Assembly: GCF_042677205.1 (NCBI RefSeq)
Contig: NZ_JBHTIU010000030.1
Location: 17,666 to 81,665 of the forward strand
Origin: Paenibacillus_L residui
GTDB taxonomy: Bacteria > Bacillota > Bacilli > Paenibacillales > NBRC-103111
Reading direction: 5' to 3'
DNA length: 64,000 bases
The notes under the pieces are model-generated. The model did not search any database and was not told where the DNA came from. It saw nothing but the letters and a program-made list of their open reading frames with translations. Every line of letters starts with the position of its first letter. The stretch's first letter is position 1. Positions 50,224 through 58,867 of this stretch are shown here, in pieces. The translations under genes were made by a program, and so were the position numbers.

Positions 50224-51117
50224 TCACTTCTTCATTTTCGGGTCGAGCACGTCCCGCAGTCCGTCGCCCAACAGATTGAACGCAAGGACCACAAAGACGA
50301 TGGACAGTCCGGGGAAGAGGGCAACATGAGGATGCTCCACAATGTATTCGCGCCCATCGTTCAGCATTGCCCCCCATTCCGGCGTCGGCGGCTGCGCCCC
50401 AAGCCCGAGGAAGGACAGCCCGCTGGCAGTCAGAATCGCAATCGCGATGCGGAGAGTGGCCTGGACGATGATGGGAGAAGTAATATTCGGCAAGATATGC
50501 TTGAAAATAATGCGGCTGTCGCTCGAACCAAGAGCCCGCATGGCATCGATGTATTCCAGCTTGCGAACCGCCAGCGTCGATCCCCGCACGATCCGGGCGA
50601 AGGTCGGAATCGAGAAGATGCTGACCGCAATGATGACATTGAACAGACTCTTTCCGAGAGCGCTTACAATCGCCAGAGCCAACAGCAGACCGGGGAACGC
50701 CAGCAGAATATCGCAGATGCGCATGATGATAGAATCCCATATTCCCCCATAATAACCGGAGAGGACACCGAGAACGATTCCGAAGACTGCACCGAGGAGG
50801 GCTGCGATGAAGCCGATCGTCAGGGTGATCCGCGTTCCATGGATAATCCTCGTGAAGATATCCCTGCCGTTATGGTCCGTTCCGAACCAATGGTCTGCGG
50901 ACGGCTTCAACAGCTTGGAGGAATAGTCGACGATGGTCGGATCATGCTGGGTAAGGTAAGGACCGAAGATAGCAACGAGAATGATAAAAAGAAGAAAGTA
51001 ACCTCCCCACAGCGCCGCTGTGTTTTGCCGTAATTGTCTGTACAACCTCCCCCATCCGCGTGCCGGAGTCCGGCTGCGTCCTGGTGCGTTATCCGCTGCT
51101 CCTGCCCCGTTTCGCAT
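50224..51117 (-). CDS. Peptide ABC transporter permease, DppC/OppC type
   Basis: A 297-residue permease with a Pro/Arg-rich cytoplasmic N-terminus, the periplasmic HWFGTDHNGRDIFTRIIHGT motif, and the loop LEYIDAMRALGSSDSRIIFKHILPN. It is first in the operon, so the order is C-B-D-F, unlike the common B-C-D-F. The binding protein is encoded divergently 130 bases away. Confidence 0.93.
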   Translation of the reverse strand: MRNGAGAADNAPGRSRTPARGWGRLYRQLRQNTAALWGGYFLLFIILVAIFGPYLTQHDPTIVDYSSKLLKPSADHWFGTDHNGRDIFTRIIHGTRITLTIGFIAALLGAVFGIVLGVLSGYYGGIWDSIIMRICDILLAFPGLLLALAIVSALGKSLFNVIIAVSIFSIPTFARIVRGSTLAVRKLEYIDAMRALGSSDSRIIFKHILPNITSPIIVQATLRIAIAILTASGLSFLGLGAQPPTPEWGAMLNDGREYIVEHPHVALFPGLSIVFVVLAFNLLGDGLRDVLDPKMKK

Positions 51118-51246
51118 GTGGAATTCATCCTTTCTACAAATAATTATCCGCCCGTTTAAGTAGAATCCTAGAATAAATTGGAATTACTCAAATATATGTT
51201 AAGTACGAAAAAAATATTTATCTTTTGATCGAGAGGGGTGTGTTAA

Positions 51247-52923
51247 GTGTTGATTCACAGAACAAGGTTAAAATGGTTCGTTCCGCTTATGCTCGCGATG
51301 ATCCTGCTGCTTATACCGGCATGCAGCGAAAGCAGCGGTACGACCGAGGAGAAGCCTCCGGAGGAAAACAAAGGAAGCACAAGCTCTCCAAGTCCAAGCC
51401 CAAGTCCCGGGAATGAGGACAAGAGCAAGGATCCGCCAAGTGGCGGCGGCGGTACCGGGGATCTCATTGTGGCCTGGCTATCCGAACCTCCTACTTTAGA
51501 CCCTCATATGTCGACCGATCAGCAAACCAGCATTGCGTCCTCCCATATTTATGACACGCTGGTTAAGCATGACAAGGATCTGAACATCCAACCGAGACTG
51601 GCCGAGAGCTGGAAGATGGTGGATGACGTAACCTGGGAGTTCAAGCTTCGCCAAGGCGTGAAATTTACAGACGGATCGGCCTTCAATGCCGAGGTGGCGA
51701 AGGCTAATCTGGACCGGCTGCTGGACCCCAAGACGGCTTCCCCGAGGGCTTCATTGGTAAATATGATCAAGGAAATTACCGTCGTTGACGAATACACGCT
51801 GCAACTCGTTACCGACTATCCCTATTCTCCCCTGCTAGCCCACCTGGCCCACCCCGGAGTAGGGATCGTCAGCGCCGAAGCCATCAAGAAAGACTACGAG
51901 AAAGTGAACGCCGGCGAGAAGGCCGGAGCCTGGCTGTCCCAGAATCCGGCAGGAACGGGGACTTTCAAGCTGGACTCCTGGGAACCCGGGCAGGAATTGA
52001 AGCTGGTCAAGAATGATGACCACTGGGGGAATAAAGCGAAGATAGACAGTATAACCTTCAAAGTGGTCAGCGAGAACGGCACGCGCATAGCGGAGCTGGA
52101 GACGGGATACGCGCATATTATTGAGCCTGTATCACCGAGCAGCATCGCCCGAGTGGAAGGACTGGATGGCGCTTATCTGAACCGTCAAGCATCGCTCAGC
52201 CTGTCATATATTGGCTTTAATACGGAGAAGGAGCCGTTCAATGACGTTCGCGTGCGCCAGGCTCTATCCATGGCTATTAACAAGGATGAAGTGATCTCCG
52301 GCATTTACGAAGGAACGGGAATTCCCGCGGTCGGACCGCTAGCACCGGATGTGTTCGGCTATGACCCGTCTGTCAAACCGATAGAGTATAACTTGGATAA
52401 AGCCAAGGAGCTAATGAAGGAAGCGGGATACGAGAACGGTTTCTCTACCACGATCTGGACGAATGACAATCAGGAACGGATTAAAGTTGCGGAATATGTG
52501 CAGGCGAAGCTGAAAGAGCTGAATGTGGATGTGAAGATCGAAGTGATGGAATGGGGCGCTTATTTGTCCCAGACGGCCGAAGGAAAGCATGATATGTTCG
52601 TGCTCGGCTGGTCTACGGTGACGGCCGACGCCGATTACGGATTGTACCTCGTATTCCATTCCGCTAATGCGGGCGAGCCAGGGAACCGGACCTTCACGAA
52701 GGATGCGGAGCTCGACAAGCTGCTGGATGAAGGACGCAAGGAGAACGATCCGGAGAAACGCAAAGCAATTTATAAGCGAGTACAGGAGAAGCTCGTCGAA
52801 TTGGCTCCTATGCTGTACATTCACCATCAGGAATATTTGGACGGGGTAAGCAAGAAGGTGAAGGGCTACTGGAGACATCCGAGCGGCATTATGCAATTCC
52901 ATGACGTGTCGATAGAGCCGTAG
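51247..52923 (+). CDS. Peptide-type solute-binding lipoprotein (SBP family 5)
   Basis: A 558-residue family 5 binding protein. Signal and lipobox LLLIPAC (Cys about 20) are followed by a Ser/Pro/Gly-rich disordered linker of about 35 residues with repeated SerPro. The binding domain has EPPTLDPHMSTDQQ, LRQGVKFTDGSAF, GTGTFKLDSWEPG and VRQALSMAINKDEV. The GTG start lies eight bases after GGGG. Its divergent position suggests a shared control region with the transporter operon. The substrate is a peptide or similar; glutathione-like or dipeptide cannot be told apart here. Confidence 0.92.
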   Translation: MLIHRTRLKWFVPLMLAMILLLIPACSESSGTTEEKPPEENKGSTSSPSPSPSPGNEDKSKDPPSGGGGTGDLIVAWLSEPPTLDPHMSTDQQTSIASSHIYDTLVKHDKDLNIQPRLAESWKMVDDVTWEFKLRQGVKFTDGSAFNAEVAKANLDRLLDPKTASPRASLVNMIKEITVVDEYTLQLVTDYPYSPLLAHLAHPGVGIVSAEAIKKDYEKVNAGEKAGAWLSQNPAGTGTFKLDSWEPGQELKLVKNDDHWGNKAKIDSITFKVVSENGTRIAELETGYAHIIEPVSPSSIARVEGLDGAYLNRQASLSLSYIGFNTEKEPFNDVRVRQALSMAINKDEVISGIYEGTGIPAVGPLAPDVFGYDPSVKPIEYNLDKAKELMKEAGYENGFSTTIWTNDNQERIKVAEYVQAKLKELNVDVKIEVMEWGAYLSQTAEGKHDMFVLGWSTVTADADYGLYLVFHSANAGEPGNRTFTKDAELDKLLDEGRKENDPEKRKAIYKRVQEKLVELAPMLYIHHQEYLDGVSKKVKGYWRHPSGIMQFHDVSIEP

Positions 52924-52937
52924 AATAGATGCAGGCG

Positions 52938-52978
52938 AAAGCCCCAGTACTTTAGTTCTAAAGTGCAGGGGCTTTTTT
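52938..52978 (+). terminator. Terminator of the binding-protein gene
   Basis: AAGCCCCaGTACTTTAG pairs with CTAAAGTgCaGGGGCTT, followed by six T residues. Confidence 0.9.
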
Positions 52979-53089
52979 ATTGCCATTTATAGATATAAAT
53001 TGAATTTCAAGAAGGATTTTCCGGAAAAAGACAGAATACTTATGATCGCGCAAAAATGATCGCTGTGTCGATCTGAGGAGAGTGTTACG

Positions 53090-53893
53090 ATGAAAAATTA
53101 CGGTCATGAGTTATTTAAAGGAACCGCATCTTATTATTCTGCGTACCGCCCGCTTTACCCGTCTGAACTGGTGCGGTGGATCGTGAACCGATTTTCTCTC
53201 GATGGCCAAGGCAATATGCTTGATTTGGGGTGCGGAACCGGTCAACTCATGATGCGCTTCTCCGATTGGTTCGAGAGGCTGGTTGGCGTAGACAGTGAGC
53301 AAGAAATGATTGACGAAGCCTTGAGGAGAAGTGAGGAAGCGAGGATCGATAACATCAAGTGGATTACGGCCGATGCGGAAAGCTACTTGCAGAATACTAA
53401 CGAAATCTTTCGGGTAGTCACGATCGCCAAAGCGTTTCATTGGATGGATAGAAAAGCGGTGCTCGACGATTTATATAACAAAATCCAACTAGATGGCGGA
53501 GTCGCCATTATTGATCATTATGCCCCGCATAAAGAGCCGCTGCCATGGCAAGCTGAGCTCCAGAAGATCATCAAATTATGGTATGGAGAAGAAAGAAGAG
53601 CGGGAAACACGACATACTCCCACCCACAAATTAGTCACGAGGAGATCGTTGCGCAATCTCGATTTGAATTAGAAGTTCATCGTCTGCCAACGTATGAACA
53701 GCAGTGGACGATCCAGTCCATCATTGGCAACCTGTATTCCACTTCCTACGGTTCCAGGCGTTTCCTTGGCGACCGGGCTGCTTCTTTCGAACAGGAACTG
53801 GAAAAAGCTCTATTACGCATAGACAACAGCGGAATCTTCACAGAAGAAATAGACCTGTCCATTATTTTAGCGATGAACGTTAGCGAACGTTAA
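53090..53893 (+). CDS. Class I SAM-dependent methyltransferase
   Basis: A 267-residue methyltransferase. LDLGCGTGQLMMRF is the SAM motif I, LVGVDSEQEMIDEAL the acidic ribose contact and FRVVTIAKAFHWMDR the motif IV/V stretch. The N-terminal YSAYRPLYPSELVRWI is typical of the TehB/UbiE-like group annotated as methyltransferase type 11. The substrate is unknown. Monocistronic. Confidence 0.88.
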   Translation: MKNYGHELFKGTASYYSAYRPLYPSELVRWIVNRFSLDGQGNMLDLGCGTGQLMMRFSDWFERLVGVDSEQEMIDEALRRSEEARIDNIKWITADAESYLQNTNEIFRVVTIAKAFHWMDRKAVLDDLYNKIQLDGGVAIIDHYAPHKEPLPWQAELQKIIKLWYGEERRAGNTTYSHPQISHEEIVAQSRFELEVHRLPTYEQQWTIQSIIGNLYSTSYGSRRFLGDRAASFEQELEKALLRIDNSGIFTEEIDLSIILAMNVSER

Positions 53894-53971
53894 GGTGTTG
53901 ATTTCCCTGCGGAATTTGGAGCCTGGTTGAAGAAACATTTCTGTTCCCGACATCGTCACAACAGCAAGCAA

Positions 53972-53991
53972 GGAGGGACAGGCGTCCCTCC
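53972..53991. terminator. Hairpin between convergent genes
   Basis: GGAGGGAC-AGGC-GTCCCTCC is perfect over eight pairs. The T run is weak, so termination is probable but not certain. Confidence 0.55.
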
Positions 53992-54005
53992 TCTATCGTA
54001 TTCCT

Positions 54006-54452
54006 CTATTCAAATTTTGAGTCCCTAAACTTCCATATAATTCGAGAGTGCCTTGTTAAACCCGTCTCACGCTTATTTAACAAGGTGAGATTGATTGCCA
54101 GGGAGCGCTTATTGGGCCGATAAATTCTAAATAAATTTTCAGAGACGGTTACCCGTACGCCTACCCCTACCCGGTTCTTGTATACTTCATTCCGGGTTCC
54201 GACAACCTCGTTCCAGGGTACGAATTCTTCGATAAAAACAAAAGATCTTATCCCAATTCCATCCGGAGAAATTTGCACAATCGGCCTTGGGTCAAAAGTC
54301 AAAATGGCACACGCCAAACCGCCTACAACGGCTACAATTAAAAAGCCATAAAAGACAAAATAAGCCTTAAGGATGTGCGGTAAAACCGGCCTCCTTATAC
54401 TTGGCCGCAACGCTATCCAACGTTTCTCGCGCTCCTTCAAGCTTCTTGACAT
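54006..54452 (-). CDS. Hypothetical membrane protein with PH-like domain
   Basis: About 148 residues. A membrane segment (about 30-50: YGFLIVAVVGGLACAILTF) is followed by a beta-rich part (IVQISPDGIGIRSFVFIEEFVPWNEVVG) that resembles small bacterial PH-like domains. The only start codons lie inside the end of the hydrolase gene, so the protein overlaps it in another frame or has lost its own N-terminus. It is leftward and directly follows the hydrolase. Confidence 0.55.
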   Translation of the reverse strand: MSRSLKEREKRWIALRPSIRRPVLPHILKAYFVFYGFLIVAVVGGLACAILTFDPRPIVQISPDGIGIRSFVFIEEFVPWNEVVGTRNEVYKNRVGVGVRVTVSENLFRIYRPNKRSLAINLTLLNKRETGLTRHSRIIWKFRDSKFE

Positions 54453-55809
54453 AAAGGTCAAAGAAAGCAAGCGAAAAATCGTTGATCATCCGGTGAACGC
54501 TCCTTGGATCCTCTCCTTTATTCTTCAGCAACGGGGAAAATAAGTGAAAATCCGTGAAGCTCATATGCGAAGTATTCGGAATAACAATAGAAAAACCGCC
54601 TCCGGACAACGCCCGTTCCCGGCGCCTGACGGTCTCCTGCCACGACTGTTCAAGATCTTCTCTCGATCTTCCCGTTGTCTCGGCCGCGACCTCGGCCATT
54701 TTGTCGTAGAGTTCCTTGTCCACGCTCTGTTCTGCACTCATGATGAAAAGCGGCTTGCCGACACCCGATTCCGGCGCGACATCGCCGTACAGCGTGCCGT
54801 CCATGTTAATTGCCGCCTTGATTCGCTCATCCTCCATCAGCGTTTGAACTGCCGTAGCTCCTCCATAGGAATGACCGAACATACCGATCCGCACCAAATC
54901 CATCCGACCTGCAAACCGATCGTCTTCCGTATCCAGCCGCTCCAGCATATCCAGCACAAATCGGATGTCGCTCTTCCATAGCTCAATATGCTCATCAAGC
55001 CTCGTGAAGCCGGAAAGATTGGCGAACCGGATCAGGGCCGCACGTCCATCCGGAAACACAGTAGCCGCCGCGTCATAAGTATGATCAATACCGATCACGA
55101 TATATCCATGGCTGGCCAGTTCTTCCACTTCGAACGTGTTTTGATTCCGGAAGCCGGTCAAGCCATGCGAAAAGAGCAGTACCGGGAATCTTTCCTCCCC
55201 GGCGGCAAGCTTCCCCTCTTCGAGGGAGTGAGTAACCACATTCCCCAGATGGCTGAAGACAAAACCAGGCAAAGAGAATGTTTGTCCCAGCCCCGCGGCT
55301 ACCTCTTTGGGATATCGGGTATAGGGGGAACGCTTGCCTTCCGCTTGCCCGGCCGGGTACCACACCTGCACCATCAGTTCACGCCGGTCTTCAGGATTGT
55401 CGCTGTACGGCTCACTGCGGTTCTCGTCCACCCAATGATAGACGGTGGTACCGACCGCATAAGGTCCGTTAGGCGAAACAAATGAAAAGACGGGCATCAG
55501 CAGCGGCAATGCAATCGAGACGCCGGCAAAAACGAACAACGCCAGGCTTTGCACTGCCATGACAAGCCTCCTTCGGGTGCTGCTTCGCCTGGCTCGCCCG
55601 GAGAAGCAGCACCCGAGCGCTAGCAGGGCTGCAATGTAAATCGGAACCATCTGCCAGCGCCAACCGCCGGTCGATATGTGCAGCAGAGTAACCGCGATGG
55701 CCCCCGCCGCCGCCATGGCCGCATTGGCCCGAGAAACATTCCGATCCCATACCAACCAGAACAATACTCCAAAATTGACCGCAGCAGCGAGCCAATCCCA
55801 TATGGTCAA
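54367..55809 (-). CDS. Membrane-anchored alpha/beta hydrolase, PAF-acetylhydrolase-like
   Basis: A 480-residue protein with three or four N-terminal membrane helices (to about 125) and an alpha/beta hydrolase domain. LLFSHGLTGFRNQ is the oxyanion region, GMFGHSYGGATAV the nucleophile Ser elbow, INMDGTLYG the strand with the acid, and NTSHMSFTDF the catalytic His. The FSHG...GHSYGGATA set matches the platelet-activating-factor acetylhydrolase/dienelactone hydrolase group. TTG 55809 has GGGGGGAA upstream. It is probably an ester hydrolase acting at the membrane. Confidence 0.82.
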   Translation of the reverse strand: MTIWDWLAAAVNFGVLFWLVWDRNVSRANAAMAAAGAIAVTLLHISTGGWRWQMVPIYIAALLALGCCFSGRARRSSTRRRLVMAVQSLALFVFAGVSIALPLLMPVFSFVSPNGPYAVGTTVYHWVDENRSEPYSDNPEDRRELMVQVWYPAGQAEGKRSPYTRYPKEVAAGLGQTFSLPGFVFSHLGNVVTHSLEEGKLAAGEERFPVLLFSHGLTGFRNQNTFEVEELASHGYIVIGIDHTYDAAATVFPDGRAALIRFANLSGFTRLDEHIELWKSDIRFVLDMLERLDTEDDRFAGRMDLVRIGMFGHSYGGATAVQTLMEDERIKAAINMDGTLYGDVAPESGVGKPLFIMSAEQSVDKELYDKMAEVAAETTGRSREDLEQSWQETVRRRERALSGGGFSIVIPNTSHMSFTDFHLFSPLLKNKGEDPRSVHRMINDFSLAFFDLYVKKLEGARETLDSVAAKYKEAGFTAHP

Positions 55810-56471
55810 GAAAGATTCCCCCCGTGGATATGAATAAAGCTTGGTGCGCTGCCTGCAGCCTTAGCAACCGTCATTGCCGGCCGCCCTTTGCGTACCTCAA
55901 ACTACTTCCATATCATGTTTATTTTAGAAAAATTTTATAAAAATTTAATGGCTCAAAACCATAATCAGTGCTTGAAAGAAATCCGTGGCTCCATAATAAC
56001 TATATAACGGGCATAGGATTGGGTTGAACATATTGGTTTTGATGTTGGGCCATCCGATCATGCGCTGCTCTTTATGAAGCAGGATGTGGCGGGGTAACAT
56101 TTCACTCCAACGTGTGCGGCGGAGTATGGGGTAAACAAAATGCATTTTGTTACGAAACCTGGAAACGTTATTCGGGCAAAACGGCTCTTTTCCATTTTCT
56201 TACGAAACTCCATATCGCTATTGACCAAAAAAGAAGGCTATGGAGCAGGTTTTCGCCCAAATAACGATTGTGAGTTTCGTTATATTTGAAACGGCATCAT
56301 TTTTAAATCAATAACGTTACCCAGATTCGTTAGCGAGATTGAAACCGGATGGGAGCCGGGCAGATGACCAGTTAGTTATTCCGCAGGTAGAAAATCAAGC
56401 ACTGATTTTGAGATTGAGCCAATTTCATTTATTACGAAATATCACCTGACCACGGTTGCAAGTCCTTTTCA
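55810..56471. repeat. Intergenic region with repeat cluster, TTACGAAAC word
   Basis: TTACGAAAC occurs near 56150 and 56200. GAGTTTCGTTA near 56272 is the inverse of the second, and CTCCATA/TATGGAG pair inside. The spacer CGGGCAAAACGGCTCTTTT resembles GGGCGAAACGGCTGTTTT in the four-hairpin repeat at about 29200. No gene is seen in these 660 bases. Confidence 0.5.
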
Positions 56472-56702
56472 TCAACCAGACTTCCAAATCCGCGCGGCTT
56501 CATCCGCAAGCCCCATTTTAATCATTTCTTCCGTAACTACGGAGCACAACGGCTCGTCATCCCATAAAATATAATTTAGCTGAATATCCCTAAACAATGC
56601 AAGCTTCGAGGCTTTAGGCGCGGTATCCAGGAAATCTCTCAGACTATCCAAATCAGGGGCTATGTTCTTATCAATCGGGAATGGCACATGGTTCAGCAGC
56701 AT
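56472..56702 (-). CDS. Hypothetical protein, probable C-terminal fragment
   Basis: A 76-residue frame with DLDSLRDFLDTAPKASKLAL and SVVTEEMIKMGLADEAARIW. It is soluble and unknown to me. The frame continues upstream of its first ATG (EDAKKDPKS) up to stop codons, and no ribosome binding site is clear. It may be the surviving tail of a larger gene. Confidence 0.4.
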   Translation of the reverse strand: MLLNHVPFPIDKNIAPDLDSLRDFLDTAPKASKLALFRDIQLNYILWDDEPLCSVVTEEMIKMGLADEAARIWKSG

Positions 56703-56743
56703 TGACTTTGGGTCCTTTTTGGCATCTTCTATTCTTCATTAAC

Positions 56744-57013
56744 TCAATGGTCTAATAAGTAAAATTCCAATTCAAGTATCAACCATAACAGGGAAGGAAG
56801 TCTCTCAAATTCTGTCGGCGATAGCAATTCTTCGGCTCCATATTCCTGTAGCCATAACGTGCGGAAAGTCGGCCAACGGTGTCTTTCGAAGTTAATGTAA
56901 ACGAAAAAGTTGGGCGTGTATGATGATAAGCCAAGCACATTTTCCGTCTCGTAAACTTTATTCACAGATGTCTTTCCACTTAATACCTCATCACAATAAA
57001 AATCTTCTGACAT
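56744..57013 (-). pseudogene. HIT-family remnant joined to unknown sequence
   Basis: The first 27 residues (SEDFYCDEVLSGKTSVNKVY, then ETENVL) look like the start of a HIT-family nucleotide hydrolase. The expected YHHTRP follows only in the next frame (at about 56930), so a frameshift has occurred. The remaining frame (HRWPTFRTLWLQEYGAEELL) is unlike HIT proteins. The HIT active-site triad is absent. Confidence 0.5.
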
Positions 57014-57320
57014 TCTATTCCCTCCTATACATGGGACGACTGTCAGGGCGACGCAATTTCATGACTATATCTCCGCGATGTTCGAGCAGCCTCGAAGTTT
57101 TCAAGGCGTTTTAAACGGTGTTGACACGACACCAAATGGTGTCATATACTAAAAAGGGCACTGAATGGTGTCCAATTAGGAAGCATTCATCGATCAACCA
57201 ATGCGAGTTCCAATCACATTGTTGTTGCAAGGGGGTTGTGGACGAGGAGAGGCCTTTGCGGAATAGGATTGACACGAATTAAGTAACGCTTGATCCAACG
57301 AATATGGAGGAGGAAAAACA
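57014..57320. other. Control region of the SRPBCC gene
   Basis: It contains the promoter/operator at 57121-57150 and a second half-site, TGAATGGTGTCC at about 57162-57173. A leader of roughly 160 bases before the SRPBCC gene has no open frame with a start codon. In related operons an ArsR-type gene often occupies this place. Confidence 0.5.
57121..57150 (+). promoter_or_regulatory. Promoter with embedded palindromic operator
   Basis: TTGACA (57121-57126) and TATACT (57145-57150) are spaced by 18 bases. The spacer contains GACACCA-AA-TGGTGTC (57128-57143), perfect 7-base arms, so a repressor bound there would occlude the promoter. Confidence 0.78.
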
Positions 57321-57716
57321 ATGAGTTTGACGTTGTCCTTGGATTTCGAGTACAAAACTTCGATCGAGAAGCTGTGGTCCGCCTTGACCGATTCAGACAA
57401 GCTGGCTCAATGGATCTTGTCGAATGATTTCAAACCCATCGTCGGGCATCAGTTTCAGTTCCGCTCCGAGCCGAACGAATGGTGGAACGGAATTATCGAC
57501 TGCGAAGTGCTTATCGTGGACGAACCCAACCGGTTGTCCTACACTTGGGCCAGCGGAGACGAGCAGAATACCGTGACCTGGACACTGCAAGATTTAGGCA
57601 ACGGAATGGTGAAGCTTCATTTCGAACAAACCGGGATCTCCAATAAGCAGGCTTTGGGAGGCGCCAGAGGCGGCTGGATCGGAATGCACGACGAGCTCAA
57701 AAAATTGGTGGAGTAA
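57321..57716 (+). CDS. SRPBCC / AHSA1-family protein
   Basis: A 131-residue START-like domain protein: FEYKTSIEKLWSALTDSDKLAQWI at the N-terminus, FQFRSEPNEWWNGIIDCEVL and RLSYTWASGD in the sheet, and GGWIGMHDELKKLVE in the last helix. Such proteins bind hydrophobic ligands, and many are paired with an ArsR regulator. Here the regulator is missing, though a matching operator remains upstream. GGAGGAGG precedes ATG. Confidence 0.9.
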   Translation: MSLTLSLDFEYKTSIEKLWSALTDSDKLAQWILSNDFKPIVGHQFQFRSEPNEWWNGIIDCEVLIVDEPNRLSYTWASGDEQNTVTWTLQDLGNGMVKLHFEQTGISNKQALGGARGGWIGMHDELKKLVE

Positions 57717-57735
57717 TTACATACATTGGAGGAAC

Positions 57736-57768
57736 AAGGCCTGCCGACACGATTCGGCGGCCTTTTTT
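57736..57768 (+). terminator. Terminator of the SRPBCC gene
   Basis: AAGGCC-t-GCCGA pairs with TCGGC-g-GCCTT, followed by TTTTTTG. The remaining DNA to 58026 shows nothing else recognisable. Confidence 0.88.
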
Positions 57769-58026
57769 GTGTGAGCTTGGCAGCGAAACTGAAAAAAAAG
57801 AAGATGCCGCAAGGTCATTTTTTTGAAGTTAATAACCAAGTATGAAAATATAAGCGGCATATCTGCAGTTTGTATTAGCCCGTATGAATGGCAGTACCGG
57901 TACGCTCCGCCTGAGCTCACAGCCCGTCTACGATCGTCTGCCAGCCACCGTGTGGGTAATTTTAATTTTCAAACACAGCCATGATGGCTTACCCCACAGC
58001 ATTTGAAAAAAGGGTACATATAAAAT

Positions 58027-58049
58027 AAAGGACGTAAGTTACGCCCTTT
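58027..58049 (-). terminator. Terminator of the Uma2 gene
   Basis: AAAGGGCGTAA and TTACGTCCTTT pair on the minus strand (one wobble pair), followed by ATTTTAT. It begins ten bases after the stop. Confidence 0.75.
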
Positions 58050-58058
58050 ATTGTTAAT

Positions 58059-58637
58059 TTATTGCCGATCATTCTCCGGAAAGATCGAGGCAAGATCTAT
58101 GGTCAAACAAGGAATCGTTGGAGACTGGAGTTGATCCTCTTCTGTTAAGGTTGCCACAAGCCGATAGCCTTCTCCTTCGGTTAGCACGAATTGATCTACC
58201 GTCCGATAGGTTGGGTCGGCAAGCCAATATTCTTTGACGCCGTGTTTCTCATATAACTCTTTCTTGATCGTCTTGTCTCTTCGTCCCGTACTGCTGGATA
58301 AAATTTCGACAAGCAAATCAGGCACACCGAACACGAAACCATCGCGGATAATTCCAAGGTTGGCGTTGGCTATATAAATGACGTCTGGCTGTACAATATT
58401 CTCCTCGTCGAAATGGACATCCATCGGAGCGAGCAATATTTCCCCCTCCTCTTTGCATGCCCCGTGGAATGCAAGATAAAAATTCGTCAATATCTTCTGG
58501 TGTACATATTTGGGGGAGGATAAAAAATCATACCGGATTCCGCCAATAATCTCGTAGCGCTCGGGCACATCGTAAATCCCCCGCTGTTCCTTCACTTTCG
58601 GTGTCTGTTTGGGATTAGATGGTTTGGATGAACTCAT
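58059..58637 (-). CDS. Uma2-family (DUF820) PD-(D/E)XK endonuclease
   Basis: A 192-residue Uma2 protein. NIVQPDVIYI (Asp) and DLLVEILSSST (Glu), followed by KKELYEKHGVKEYWLADP, complete the restriction-nuclease-like active site. A polar Lys/Pro-rich N-terminus precedes RYEIIGGIRYDFL. Uma2 proteins are common in cyanobacteria and Paenibacillaceae; their targets are unknown. ATG 58637 has GGAG nine bases upstream. Confidence 0.88.
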   Translation of the reverse strand: MSSSKPSNPKQTPKVKEQRGIYDVPERYEIIGGIRYDFLSSPKYVHQKILTNFYLAFHGACKEEGEILLAPMDVHFDEENIVQPDVIYIANANLGIIRDGFVFGVPDLLVEILSSSTGRRDKTIKKELYEKHGVKEYWLADPTYRTVDQFVLTEGEGYRLVATLTEEDQLQSPTIPCLTIDLASIFPENDRQ

Positions 58638-58867
58638 CAAACATCACTCCTCATCAGATCATAATAGTCGTACACCCGTTCTCATTATTATAACCTGTTA
58701 CGGCCGTATTTGCATTATTTTATAATTCCGACCTCATTCTCGTTGAGCAATTATCCCAGGACCATTACAGGACCATTACGGGCCTTCTCACAAACCTCCG
58801 AACAGCACTTGGCATTCCGATATCCCTTTACAATTCAAATCTCTTTTTCACGTTGCCATATAATCCA

